A stretch of DNA of 64,000 nucleotides, taken from assembly GCA_017468395.1 (NCBI GenBank), contig JAFUIR010000018.1, positions 24,042 through 88,041 on the forward strand. Direction: 5' to 3'. Of the stretch, positions 51,868-60,566 are shown in pieces. This DNA is from Lachnospiraceae bacterium. GTDB taxonomy: Bacteria > Bacillota > Clostridia > Lachnospirales > Lachnospiraceae. The notes below the pieces were generated by a model. That model had not been told where the DNA came from. It did not search any database and was given only the letters and a program-made list of their open reading frames with translations. Positions within the stretch are counted from its first letter, which is position 1; each line of letters opens with the position of its first letter. The position numbers were made by a program, and so were the translations under genes.

Positions 51868-52923
51868 TTGAACAATGAACGCAACCAGGAATTTCATGTT
51901 TTATCGGAAGACTGTGTTTTGCCGGACGAATTTCCTTCCACACAGGAATATATAGGGCAGAAGGATGAGTTTCCTTCCTTCCCATCATTTGTACCTCTAA
52001 CAGATGAATATCAGGGAGAATCCGGCAGTCAGGAGGTTAAAGAAGAGAAGCACCGGCGTATCAAGCGTATGCTTTTTATGCCCGTCGCATCTGCCATTGC
52101 AGCAGTCTCTATCGTGTTTGCTTCCTTTGGATACGATCCCTTGGGAAATGACTTTTTAAATTCCTCTTCCGGTGCTCCTTCCTCTCCTTCCGGAGAGAAC
52201 CTTTTTACTGACCATGCAGACAAAGCCTTTCCGGTCTTATCGAATCTGGAGCCGAATGGACCGATTGAAGGCTTTGGCATATTAAACGAAGAATTTATTT
52301 GTATCCAGTCCTCCACCGAAGATTTGTATCTGCTCTCCGGCAGTGCCTGGGGTTATTATGATGAAAACGGAGATTGGCACACTGCTCCGATTAGTACTAT
52401 AGAGGGAATCCGCTATGACCCGGATTCCAATACTCTGACTTTGGATAACTACAATGGCCCTGTGCTTAATGTTAACCTTATGGGAAATAGTTTTACCATC
52501 CGGTTAATCGGGGATAATTCCCTTGACCGCGTGTTCATCTGGGGATTTCATTATGGTGGCAGTGTGAAAATTACAGGTACCGGCAGCCTGACGGTAAACC
52601 GGGATATGAAATTTGATACGGGGATTGAATTGTTGGCAGAATTTAGTGAAACCTGTCTGATGTTAGACAGTGGCATCCATCTGGAAGTCTCCGGAAAAGA
52701 GATGGCTGTTATTGTTCACGCCACCAACATGGAAAAAGCCATTTATTATTTAGAACCTCTGACCTTATACGGCGGTATCCGCAGAGGTGGAGATTATATC
52801 ATACAAATGGATAATCAGTATTCCTCTGCATATGGAGATTTTCATGATTATACCATTGTCGCGGATGAAAAGGGAACACCTTCGAAATTCGTAATCTTCG
52901 AGACTGTGAAGAAAAGTCTGTAA
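51868..52923 (+). CDS. Membrane-anchored protein of unknown function, 3' end in IS element
   Basis: 351 residues from a TTG behind AAAGGAGG (ten-base spacing). The first 65 residues are acidic and polar and should be cytosolic. One transmembrane helix follows (LFMPVASAIAAVSIVFASFG), then a Ser/Pro-rich spacer and an outside domain of about 220 residues with beta-rich repeats (IRYDPDSNTLTLDNYNGPVL; GGSVKITGTGSLTVNRDMKF), as in beta-helix carbohydrate-binding proteins. The last seven codons lie in the left end of the IS256 element, so the original C-terminus may have been replaced. It may share an operon with mscS, 42 bases upstream. Confidence 0.65.
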   Translation: MNNERNQEFHVLSEDCVLPDEFPSTQEYIGQKDEFPSFPSFVPLTDEYQGESGSQEVKEEKHRRIKRMLFMPVASAIAAVSIVFASFGYDPLGNDFLNSSSGAPSSPSGENLFTDHADKAFPVLSNLEPNGPIEGFGILNEEFICIQSSTEDLYLLSGSAWGYYDENGDWHTAPISTIEGIRYDPDSNTLTLDNYNGPVLNVNLMGNSFTIRLIGDNSLDRVFIWGFHYGGSVKITGTGSLTVNRDMKFDTGIELLAEFSETCLMLDSGIHLEVSGKEMAVIVHATNMEKAIYYLEPLTLYGGIRRGGDYIIQMDNQYSSAYGDFHDYTIVADEKGTPSKFVIFETVKKSL

Positions 52924-52948
52924 AAACTGATCTTCTATGATAATGATT

Positions 52949-52988
52949 GGGCTGAAGGCTCTCAGAATGAGCTTTCAGCCCTTATTTT
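52949..52988 (+). terminator. Hairpin terminator in the left end of the IS
   Basis: GGGCTGAAGGCTC pairs with GAGCTTTCAGCCC (13 bases, one G-T pair) around a seven-base loop, followed by TTATTTT. It would stop transcripts leaving the 51868 gene and protect the transposase end. Confidence 0.85.
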
Positions 52989-53053
52989 ATGTATAACAGC
53001 CCTTTATGGGCATGTCAAGTAAGGGCGCATATTTTCGCCCCTCTTTGGGATTT

Positions 53054-54295
53054 CTATTCGGCTAGTCGCCCTTCGTACATGATGCTCAGTTCTCCATATA
53101 CCTGTCCCCAGTTACGAATGGTGGTTGTCCATTTCTTTGTCGCTTCGAATGTAGCCAAATATAATGCCTTAAGGAGAGCTGTGTCACTTGGAAATACACT
53201 TCTCTGACGGTTCAGTTTCCGATAGGTGGAATTCAGACTTTCGATGGCATTGGTCGTATATATGACTTTTCTGACTTCTGTCGAAAACTTGAAAATTGGA
53301 GTAATGGCATCCCAGTTATCGTACCACCTCTTCATGGAATTTGGATATTTTGGAGTCCACTTCTGTGCCACCCGTTCCAGTGCCTCCATTGCCTTCTTTT
53401 CATCCGGGGCATGGTAGATAGTCTTTAAGTCGGTGGCAAATGCCTTTTGATCTTTATCAGGTACATACTTCAAGGTATTACGCACCTGATGGACTATACA
53501 ACGCTGATATTCCGTCTTGGGGAATGCAGCTGCAATTGCCTCTTTGATACCGGCAAGACCGTCTGCACAGATAATTAGGATATCTTTTACACCACGGTTC
53601 TTCAGCTCGTTCAGGATAGAAAGCCAGTATTTGGCGCTTTCATTATCACCTACTGTAATTGTCAGAACTTCCTTTTTTTCATCTGTGTTAATTCCAAGAA
53701 TTACATATGCAGCAAGCTTCCTGATTACTCCATTATCACGAACAGAATAATGAATGGCATCTATGTAGAGAATAGGGTATACCTCAGCCAGAGGCCGGTT
53801 CTGCCAGTCCTCAATCTGAGGTAGAATCTTATCTGTAACATCAGAAATAAATCTTTCTGAAGTTTCAAAACCATAGATATCCTCAATAGTCTCGGATATT
53901 TGTCTGGTGGTCATTCCTTTTGCATACATAGAAATAATTTTCTGGTCAATGTCAGAAATATCCTTTTGGCGCTTTTTCACAATCTGTGGCTCAAAGGTAG
54001 ATTTGCGTTCTTGGGGAACCTGAATTTCCATCGAACCATAGCTGCTGTTTACACGCTTTGGTTTGTACCCATTGCGGTAATCGTCATTATCAGAGCGTTC
54101 TGACTTTTCGTAGCCCAGATGGTCATCCATTTCAGCTTCCATCATTTCCTTGATTGTTCCACCAAGTAAATCTTTGAGCGCTTCCTGGATGTCTTCGGCA
54201 GTCTGGATATCGTATTCTTCCAGAAGCTGATGGATAATGTTACGTTTACCTTCAGTCATTCGTACTTTGTGTACCGGTTTCTTTTCTCTTGCCAT
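53054..54295 (-). CDS. IS256-family (mutator-type) transposase
   Basis: 413 residues, full length and uninterrupted. The DDE catalytic residues appear in LYIDAIHYSVRDNG, ICADGLAGIKEAI and TTNAIESLNSTYRKL. The CIVHQVRN and RWYDNWDAITPIF segments between them are typical of the mutator group. The N-terminal half holds the DNA-binding region (RQISETIEDIYGFETS). GGAGG is placed before the ATG at 54295. The gene appears intact, so the element could be active. Confidence 0.97.
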   Translation of the reverse strand: MAREKKPVHKVRMTEGKRNIIHQLLEEYDIQTAEDIQEALKDLLGGTIKEMMEAEMDDHLGYEKSERSDNDDYRNGYKPKRVNSSYGSMEIQVPQERKSTFEPQIVKKRQKDISDIDQKIISMYAKGMTTRQISETIEDIYGFETSERFISDVTDKILPQIEDWQNRPLAEVYPILYIDAIHYSVRDNGVIRKLAAYVILGINTDEKKEVLTITVGDNESAKYWLSILNELKNRGVKDILIICADGLAGIKEAIAAAFPKTEYQRCIVHQVRNTLKYVPDKDQKAFATDLKTIYHAPDEKKAMEALERVAQKWTPKYPNSMKRWYDNWDAITPIFKFSTEVRKVIYTTNAIESLNSTYRKLNRQRSVFPSDTALLKALYLATFEATKKWTTTIRNWGQVYGELSIMYEGRLAE

Positions 54296-54374
54296 AATAA
54301 TAGGCCTCCTATGAATTTATTTTATCATAGAAGACCTAATATATCTTTATTTACAGAAAAACTTTCACAGACTC

Positions 54375-54492
54375 AATAACTCCACTTTTATTACAGAGAA
54401 CTAGCAATTGTCACTGCTATAAAATTAAAGAATAGCATCAAAAAAAACAAAACAAGACATATAATAACAAGAATCTTAAAAAAACGGACATC
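54375..54492. repeat. 118-bp direct repeat, copy 2
   Basis: Same orientation as 49461-49578 and nearly identical. Here it forms the 3' end of an intact gene and begins immediately at the right end of the IS256 element. Confidence 0.9.
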
Positions 54493-54822
54493 TTTGGCAA
54501 TCTGATGTATATCCTCGTACAATTGATTAGTTTTTTCCTGCATCAGGCCAGTGTAAACTTTCTGCGGTTTGTTTTCACTGTCCGTGTTATGCTCAACAAA
54601 GTCCTTTTGCGGCGTACTTTTCTTCTGCGCTAAACTAACAATTTCCTTTATTGCTTTATCTGTAGCATTAGGAAATCTTGTTAAGTCTGAATATTCATCA
54701 ATGACATCCTTATTACCCCGGAGAACTTCGCTAAATCCTTCATAGCATACATCGCATAATTCTACTCCGAACTTTGCATTCGTTGCTTTTCTTGTTTGAC
54801 ACAATTCACAATTCTTTTTCAT
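54391..54822 (-). CDS. Zinc-ribbon protein with C-terminal membrane helix
   Basis: 143 residues. The N-terminus is a small treble-clef or zinc ribbon (CELCQTRKA...ELCDVCYEGF, two CxxC pairs). A polar middle of about 80 residues (DKAIKEIVSLAQKKSTPQKD) leads to a C-terminal transmembrane helix (ILVIICLVLFFLMLFFNFIA), so it is probably tail-anchored. Function is unknown. GGGAGA lies before the ATG. A truncated second copy of its 3' end lies at 49461-49578. Confidence 0.7.
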   Translation of the reverse strand: MKKNCELCQTRKATNAKFGVELCDVCYEGFSEVLRGNKDVIDEYSDLTRFPNATDKAIKEIVSLAQKKSTPQKDFVEHNTDSENKPQKVYTGLMQEKTNQLYEDIHQIAKDVRFFKILVIICLVLFFLMLFFNFIAVTIASSL

Positions 54823-54995
54823 AAGATTTCTCCCAATGCACTATGCATAACTTCTGTAGATTCAATGTTTATACCTTTTTACTTAACTGTTTACTATCTT
54901 AATGCAGACTTTCGTGATATATTTTTATTTATACTAACACAAGTATAACAGAATTTCCACAGTAATTCCGATTGTATTGTGCGGATAAAGAAAAA

Positions 54996-55034
54996 GAAAC
55001 TCTGATTTCAGAAATACTTTCTGAGCAGAGTTTC
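54996..55034 (-). terminator. Strong hairpin with minus-strand T run
   Basis: GAAACTCTG with CAGAGTTTC outside and TCAGAAA with TTTCTGA inside, loop TAC. On the minus strand it is followed by TTTTTCTTT, so it looks like the terminator of a leftward transcript that begins between here and the tRNA. Confidence 0.7.
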
Positions 55035-55376
55035 CTTTGTCTGTCCATTGCTCTGTCTAACCGAAGTTTTGCTAAAAACTTGTTTCTGTCAATGCCTCAC
55101 TTCTGTTTATTTTGTTTATAAGTAAATATTCCTTGAATTAAATTGCCGATTGTCGCACATAGCTTTCCTATAGGAAGCAAAAAAGAAACTTCATTTTTGC
55201 AAAAATGCAATATGAAAGAATAATTAATCCTACAATTGCTAAACACAAAACCATGGCATTCTTTGTTTTAACCTTCATACATATCGGTATTTCCCAGCAA
55301 CCTTCTTTTAAATGCAATTGCTTTATTTAATACTCCCGTCACATCACCAACCATTTTCTCCAGTCAATCCTAGGCA
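55035..55376. other. AT-rich gap without a supported gene
   Basis: About 340 bases between a leftward terminator and the tRNA terminator. The only candidate is a very short hydrophobic minus-strand reading frame starting at 55278 (MKVKTKNAMVLCLAIVGL...) without a clear ribosome-binding site; it may be a gene remnant. Confidence 0.5.
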
Positions 55377-55410
55377 AAACAAAAAGGACCAGCCACATAG
55401 CCAGTCCTTT
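55377..55410 (-). terminator. Terminator of tRNA-Ser
   Basis: On the minus strand AAAGGACTGGC and the GGTCCTTT complement form a stem followed by TTTTTGTTTT. Confidence 0.75.
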
Positions 55411-55420
55411 CTCGCTAAAG

Positions 55421-55506
55421 CGGAGACGGAGGGATTCGAACCCTCGTGCCCCGGAGGGCAAACGCATTTCGAGTGCGCCCCGTTATGACCGCTTCGATAC
55501 GTCTCC
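55421..55506 (-). tRNA. tRNA-Ser(CGA)
   Basis: 86 bases. The acceptor stem GGAGACG pairs with CGTCTCC and the discriminator is G, as expected for Ser. The anticodon loop ACTCGAAA gives CGA (reads UCG). A long variable arm (GCCCTCCGGGGC region) and the T arm GAGGGTTCGAATCCCTC confirm a class II tRNA. CCA is not encoded. It bounds the accessory region 49.4-55.4 kb. Confidence 0.96.
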
Positions 55507-55704
55507 AAAATGTATGAGTTGCAGAGCAAAATGCAACTTTTTTCCTTGAATAGTATAACACACTTCCTTTGTTTTTCAAGAGTCAAGCACAAAAAGGTTT
55601 TGTAATAGGTTATTAATGATTGCAAATTTTCTCTGAAAAGGGTAAAATTTTATGTAAGATGTTTTCTTGAATCCACACAAAATGTAATCAAGGAGGAACT
55701 ACTT

Positions 55705-56778
55705 ATGAAGAGAATTGGTATGTTGACAAGCGGTGGCGATTGCCAGGCATTAAATGCAGCGATGAGAGGCGTGGTGAAAACTTTAGCCAACAGCGGTAAG
55801 AAATGGGAGATATATGGATTCCTCGATGGTTACAAGGGTTTGATATATGGTAATTACCGTATGCTCACTGCGTCGGACTTTTCCGGCATTTTAACGGTGG
55901 GCGGAACCATTCTGGGCACTTCCAGAACTCCCTTTAAGTTAATCCGGGAGCCGGATGAAAAGGGGCTGGATAAAGTGGAAGCCATGAAGGAAAATTACCG
56001 CAAGTTAAAACTGGATTGTCTGGTTGTATTGGGAGGTAACGGCACTCATAAAACCGCAAATCTGCTTCGTGAAGAGGGGCTGAATGTGGTAACGCTTCCT
56101 AAGACCATTGACAACGATTTGTGGGGAACGGATATGACCTTCGGTTTCCAGAGTGCAGTGGATATTGCAACCAATGCCATTGACTGTATCCATACAACTG
56201 CGGCATCCCATGGAAGGGTGTTTATTGTGGAAGTTATGGGGCACAAAGTAGGCTGGCTTACATTGAATGCCGGCATGGCAGGCGGTGCAGATATTATTTT
56301 GTTGCCTGAAATTCCGTATGATATCAATAAAGTGATAGATGCTATTGAAGAGAGGGACAAGCGTGGCAGCCGCTTCACGATTATTGCAGTGGCAGAAGGC
56401 GCTATCTCCAAAGAAGATGCAAAATTGTCCAAGAAAGAATATAAAGAGAAACTGAAAAACCGCCCGTACCCTTCTGTTTCTTATGAAGTGGCAGCAAAAA
56501 TCCAGGAAAAAACAGGACGGGAAGTGCGTGTTACCGTTCCCGGACATGTACAAAGAGGCGGAAGTCCCTGCCCTTATGACCGTGTGTTTGCCAGCCGTCT
56601 GGGTTCAGAAGCAGGCAATCTGATTTTGAACGGCGAGTATGGCTTTATGGTGGGATATAAAAACAGGGAAATCGTGAAAGTGCCCTTGGAAGAAGTGGCA
56701 GGAAAATTAAAGATGGTTTCACCGGATTCTACAATTGTGAAAGAGGCAAAACTTTTGGGTATTTGTTTCGGTGATTAA
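55705..56778 (+). CDS. pfkA: 6-phosphofructokinase
   Basis: 357 residues. GMLTSGGDCQALNAAMRGVV binds nucleotide. PKTIDNDLWGTD holds the catalytic Asp, and the PGHVQRGGSPCPYDR segment binds the allosteric/substrate phosphate. The motif that is GGDGS in classical ATP enzymes reads GGNGTHKTA here. Gly at the second key position suggests ATP rather than pyrophosphate as donor, while the Lys in PKTIDND is seen in the mixed-substrate (group III) PFKs. It phosphorylates fructose 6-phosphate in glycolysis. AAGGAGG is optimally placed. Followed after 36 bases by dnaX. Confidence 0.92.
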   Translation: MKRIGMLTSGGDCQALNAAMRGVVKTLANSGKKWEIYGFLDGYKGLIYGNYRMLTASDFSGILTVGGTILGTSRTPFKLIREPDEKGLDKVEAMKENYRKLKLDCLVVLGGNGTHKTANLLREEGLNVVTLPKTIDNDLWGTDMTFGFQSAVDIATNAIDCIHTTAASHGRVFIVEVMGHKVGWLTLNAGMAGGADIILLPEIPYDINKVIDAIEERDKRGSRFTIIAVAEGAISKEDAKLSKKEYKEKLKNRPYPSVSYEVAAKIQEKTGREVRVTVPGHVQRGGSPCPYDRVFASRLGSEAGNLILNGEYGFMVGYKNREIVKVPLEEVAGKLKMVSPDSTIVKEAKLLGICFGD

Positions 56779-56814
56779 GTCGAAAAAGATTTTAGGTAGA
56801 GCGAGGAAAAGAGC

Positions 56815-58389
56815 ATGTCATATACGGCGTTATACCGTAAATTCCGCCCGGACAACTTTGGAGATGTCAAAGGGCAGGATCACATAGTTACAACATTAAA
56901 AAATCAAATAAATGCAAACCGTATCGGACATGCCTATCTTTTTACGGGAACCAGAGGAACCGGTAAGACAACAGTGGCAAAGATTTTTGCAAAAACCGTG
57001 AACTGCGAAAATCCGGTAGACGGAAGTCCTTGCGGGGAATGTGCTATTTGCCGGGCTATTGCTTCGGGAGCCAGCATGAATGTCATTGAAATTGACGCAG
57101 CTTCCAATAATGGCGTAGATAATATCCGTGAAATTGTGGATGAGGTTTCTTATTCCCCTGCAGAAGGGAAATATAAGGTTTATATTATCGATGAGGTTCA
57201 TATGCTTTCCATAGGAGCCTTTAATGCACTGTTAAAAACTTTGGAAGAGCCCCCCTCGTATGTTATTTTTATTTTGGCAACTACAGAGGTGCACAAGATT
57301 CCCATCACCATTCTTTCAAGATGTCAGAGATATGATTTTAAGAGAATCAGTATTGATACTATCTCGGCCCGTATGAGGGAACTGGTAGATAAGGAGCAGG
57401 TGCAAATAGAAGAAAAAGCCCTCCGCTATATTGCAAAATTGGCGGATGGTTCTTTGCGTGACGGTCTGAGTTTGTTGGATCAGTGTATTGCATTCCATCT
57501 GGGGCAGGAATTGACCTATGACAAAGTGCTGGATGTGCTTGGTGCGGTGGACACGGAAGTATTCAGCAGGCTGTTTCGCAGTGTGCTTGGCAGAGATGTG
57601 CTTGGCTGTGTAAGTCTTTTGGAAGAAATTGTGATGCAGGGAAGAGAACTGACACAGTTTGTAATTGATTTTGCCTGGTATTTGAGAAATCTGATGCTGG
57701 TAAAGGCTTCCGACGATATAGAGGATGTGATTGATGTCTCTACCGAAAATCTTGCGAGGCTGAAGGAAGAGGCGCAGATGGCAGAGATGGATGCTATTAT
57801 GCGTTACATCCGCATTTTCTCGGAATTGTCAGGACAAATCAGATATGCGTCCCAGAAGAGAATTATGATAGAGATGGCTCTGATTAAATTATGTAAACCT
57901 TCCATGGAAAACAATCAGGATTCCATTTTGGACAGAATCCGTGAGGTGGAAGATAAATTGGAGAATGGTGTGACAGTGCTTCCGGCCGGCTATGAAATGC
58001 CACAGCAAAATGCCGGAAGTGTTGCAGGTGCGCCAAAAGTAAGACCGGAAATGCCCAAGGCAATCCCGGAAGAGGTGCAGACTATTGTTTCCAAATGGCC
58101 GGCCATTGTGGGAAGCGCAGAAAATCCCATGAAGAAGTATATGCAGAGTGCAAAATTGAGCCTCGGCGGAGACAACAGGCTAATGCTTGTTTTGGAAGAT
58201 GGAATTGCTTCGGATTATTTCACAAGGAATGAAAATAATAAGCAGCAGTTGGAATATCTTGTGTCCGATTTTATCGGAAAAGAAGTGGAAGTGAATATTC
58301 AGGTTGTGGGCAGTGAGAGGGAGTTTGAAACTTCTTATATCGACTTAACCCAAATCATTCAGATGGATATTGAGGAAGAAGAATTTTAA
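56815..58389 (+). CDS. dnaX: DNA polymerase III subunit gamma/tau
   Basis: 524 residues. The AAA+ clamp-loader core is complete: MSYTALYRKFRPDNFGDVKG, Walker A TGTRGTGKTTVAKI near residue 45, zinc site CENPVDGSPCGECAIC, Walker B VYIIDEVHML and sensor 1 ILATTEVHKIP with the SRC finger ILSRCQRYDF. The C-terminal tau-like part is short. No A-AAA-AAG slippery site is apparent, so a programmed gamma frameshift is not supported. It loads the sliding clamp. ybaB and recR follow directly, a very conserved arrangement. Confidence 0.96.
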   Translation: MSYTALYRKFRPDNFGDVKGQDHIVTTLKNQINANRIGHAYLFTGTRGTGKTTVAKIFAKTVNCENPVDGSPCGECAICRAIASGASMNVIEIDAASNNGVDNIREIVDEVSYSPAEGKYKVYIIDEVHMLSIGAFNALLKTLEEPPSYVIFILATTEVHKIPITILSRCQRYDFKRISIDTISARMRELVDKEQVQIEEKALRYIAKLADGSLRDGLSLLDQCIAFHLGQELTYDKVLDVLGAVDTEVFSRLFRSVLGRDVLGCVSLLEEIVMQGRELTQFVIDFAWYLRNLMLVKASDDIEDVIDVSTENLARLKEEAQMAEMDAIMRYIRIFSELSGQIRYASQKRIMIEMALIKLCKPSMENNQDSILDRIREVEDKLENGVTVLPAGYEMPQQNAGSVAGAPKVRPEMPKAIPEEVQTIVSKWPAIVGSAENPMKKYMQSAKLSLGGDNRLMLVLEDGIASDYFTRNENNKQQLEYLVSDFIGKEVEVNIQVVGSEREFETSYIDLTQIIQMDIEEEEF

Positions 58390-58407
58390 AATTAGGAGGA
58401 GATAACA

Positions 58408-58755
58408 ATGGCAAAAAGAGGTGGATTTCCCGGAGGCGGAATGCCCGGAAATATGAGTAATCTTATGAAACAGGCGCAGAGAATGCAGCGTCAGATGGAA
58501 GAAAGCCAAAAAGAAATGGAGACAAAGGAGTTTAAGGCGACGGCAGGTGGCGGCGCAGTAGAGGTGACTGTTTCCGGCAAAAGGGAAGTTGTTGGTGTAA
58601 AACTGGCAGAGGAAGTAGTGGATCCCGATGATATTGAGATGTTGCAGGATTTGATTGTGGCGGCTACCAACGAAGCACTGCGTCAGGTGGAAGAGGCTAA
58701 CGCTGCAATGATGAACAAAATGACCGGTGGCATGGGCGGAGGATTTCCTTTCTAA
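58408..58755 (+). CDS. YbaB/EbfC nucleoid-associated protein
   Basis: 115 residues: [40 protein letters not shown] and [20 protein letters not shown], the family core, with Gly/Met-rich ends. It binds DNA as a dimer. AGGAGGAG precedes the ATG. Its stop overlaps the recR start by one base (TAATG). Confidence 0.95.
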   Translation: MAKRGGFPGGGMPGNMSNLMKQAQRMQRQMEESQKEMETKEFKATAGGGAVEVTVSGKREVVGVKLAEEVVDPDDIEMLQDLIVAATNEALRQVEEANAAMMNKMTGGMGGGFPF

Positions 58756-59351
58756 TGGAAATGTACAGCGGTCATATCAATAAATTAATAGAAGAACTGT
58801 CGGCTCTTCCGGGAATCGGAAGCAAATCGGCACAGCGCCTTGCATTTCATCTTATTAATATGCCGGAGGATAAGGTAAAACGTCTGGCAAAAACAATGGT
58901 GGAAGCAAAAGAAAACGTGCGATATTGCAGCGGTTGTTATACATTGACAGATAAAGAAGTTTGCCCCATCTGTTCCAATCAAAAGAGAAACCGCCGGCTG
59001 ATTATGGTTGTGGAAAACTCCAGGGATTTGGCGGCCTATGAAAAAACCGGGAAATACGAAGGTGTTTATCATGTGCTTCACGGAGCTATTTCCCCTATGC
59101 TTGGCATTGGACCCAGTGACATAAAGTTGAAGGAACTCTTACAGCGCCTTCAGGAAGATGTGGACGAGGTGATTATTGCAACCAACTCCAGTTTGGAGGG
59201 GGAAACTACCGCTATGTATATTAGCAAGTTAATTAAGCCCTTGGGAGTGAAGGTTACACGTATTGCCAGCGGCGTTCCAGTAGGCGGTGATTTGGAGTAC
59301 ATTGATGAAGTGACGCTGCTAAGGGCATTGGAGGGGCGCATTGAATTATAA
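58755..59351 (+). CDS. recR: Recombination protein RecR
   Basis: 198 residues. Helix-hairpin-helix [20 protein letters not shown], zinc finger CSGCYTL...CPICSN and Toprim segment [20 protein letters not shown], then [20 protein letters not shown]. With RecO it loads RecA at gaps during repair. Translationally coupled to ybaB by the one-base overlap. Confidence 0.97.
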   Translation: MEMYSGHINKLIEELSALPGIGSKSAQRLAFHLINMPEDKVKRLAKTMVEAKENVRYCSGCYTLTDKEVCPICSNQKRNRRLIMVVENSRDLAAYEKTGKYEGVYHVLHGAISPMLGIGPSDIKLKELLQRLQEDVDEVIIATNSSLEGETTAMYISKLIKPLGVKVTRIASGVPVGGDLEYIDEVTLLRALEGRIEL

Positions 59352-59369
59352 TTTACGGAGGGTATTATT

Positions 59370-60410
59370 ATGAGTATTGTTACAAGAGAGTTCGGAATTA
59401 CTCCTGATGGAGAGAAAATTACTTTGTATGCCATCAGCAATTCTAAAGGTATGTGTGCAGAAGTCATTAACTATGGTGCAATTTTGGTTGCACTGAAAGT
59501 TCCTGATAAGAATGGTAAAATCGAAGACGTTGTTTTGGGGTATGAAAAATTAGAGGGATATTATGAAAATCCCAGTTTCTTTGGCGCGACAGTTGGTCCT
59601 AATGCAAACCGTATCGGTAATGCTGCGTTTGAACTGGATGGCGTAAAATATGTTCTGGACAAAAATGACGGCGAAAACAACCTGCACAGCCATATAGAGA
59701 AAGGCTATCATAAAGTAGTGTGGAACGCACAGAAAGGTGACAATAGTGTCACATTTACGTTTGAAGATGTGGATGGAAATCTTGGTTTCCCCGGAAACAG
59801 AAAATTTTCCGTAACCTATACTTTGGATGAAGAAAATAAACTGACATTACATTATCACGGAATCAGTGATAAAAACACAATCATTAATTTTACCAATCAT
59901 ACATACTTTAATTTAACCGGACATAACTCGGGAAGAATTGAGGATCATGTACTTTGTCTGAAAGCATCCAATTATACGCCTGCAGTACCCGGTTCCATTC
60001 CTACCGGGGAGATTGCTCCCGTAGAGGGAACACCTATGGATTTCACGAAACCTTGCAGAATTGGTGACAGAATTGATGCAGACTTTGACCAGTTGACAAT
60101 GGCAGGCGGTTATGACCACAACTGGGTAATAGACGGTTGGGATGGAAAAGTACAGTTATTCGCGGAATTGTCTGCTCCGGGAACAGACAGGGTAATGAAA
60201 GCCTATACTGATTTGCCCGGTGTGCAATTCTATGCTGGAAATTTTGTACAGCCTGCGGATGGTAAAGAAGGGGCTGCTTATGGACCCCGTACAGGACTTT
60301 GTCTGGAAACCCAGTTCTATCCCGATACTGCCAATAAAGTCAATTTCCCCAGTGCAGTGTTTGGACCGGACAGAGAATATGATTATACAACAATTTATGA
60401 GTTTATTTAA
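59370..60410 (+). CDS. galM: Aldose 1-epimerase
   Basis: 346 residues, beta-sandwich mutarotase. NYGAILVALKVPDKNGKIED, TVGPNANRIGNAAFELDGV, then NNLHSHIEKGYHKVVW with the first catalytic His. NFTNHTYFNLTGH holds the second His, and GLCLETQFYPDTAN carries the catalytic Glu. It converts alpha and beta anomers of galactose or glucose. GGAGGGT precedes the ATG. It follows recR by 18 bases and is closed by a terminator. Confidence 0.95.
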   Translation: MSIVTREFGITPDGEKITLYAISNSKGMCAEVINYGAILVALKVPDKNGKIEDVVLGYEKLEGYYENPSFFGATVGPNANRIGNAAFELDGVKYVLDKNDGENNLHSHIEKGYHKVVWNAQKGDNSVTFTFEDVDGNLGFPGNRKFSVTYTLDEENKLTLHYHGISDKNTIINFTNHTYFNLTGHNSGRIEDHVLCLKASNYTPAVPGSIPTGEIAPVEGTPMDFTKPCRIGDRIDADFDQLTMAGGYDHNWVIDGWDGKVQLFAELSAPGTDRVMKAYTDLPGVQFYAGNFVQPADGKEGAAYGPRTGLCLETQFYPDTANKVNFPSAVFGPDREYDYTTIYEFI

Positions 60411-60417
60411 AAACATA

Positions 60418-60448
60418 GGACAATCGCTTGTGGCGGTTGTCCTTTTTT
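60418..60448 (+). terminator. Terminator after galM
   Basis: GGACAATCGC with GCGGTTGTCC (one G-T pair), five-base loop, then TTTTTT. Closes the dnaX-ybaB-recR-galM unit. Confidence 0.92.
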
Positions 60449-60566
60449 GTCGTTGAAAATAGGTACAGAGAGGGCAAAATTCTGCAAAAAACGCACATAC
60501 GCGGCGGTATACTGGATGCAAAATGGCAGGGGGAATTGATACCGGCCGGGTGTGGGAGGCGGAAAT

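Larger units (their letters stand above)
52900..54374 (-). mobile_element. IS256-family insertion sequence
   Basis: About 1.47 kb around a complete transposase gene. The two ends carry imperfect inverted repeats: GAGACTGTGAAG...TCTGTAAA and TCTTCTATGATAA on the left (52900-52943), against the complement of the right end (54322-54374) with GAGTCTGTGAAA...TCTGTAAA and TCTTCTATGATAA, the right copy being longer between the blocks. The right limit is set independently: the 118-bp repeat match begins exactly at 54375. No matching target duplication is seen (GTAATCTTC on the left, AATAACTCC on the right). Confidence 0.75.

Noticed and set aside
55168-55278. Very short hydrophobic minus-strand reading frame of about 30-36 codons
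   Set aside because: No convincing ribosome-binding site or relative; it may be a remnant, and is mentioned only in the gap entry.
55344-55625. 93-codon minus-strand reading frame
   Set aside because: It spans tRNA-Ser and its terminator.
56815-58389. Programmed frameshift in dnaX
   Set aside because: No A-AAA-AAG slippery heptamer with a following hairpin was seen in the relevant part of the gene.
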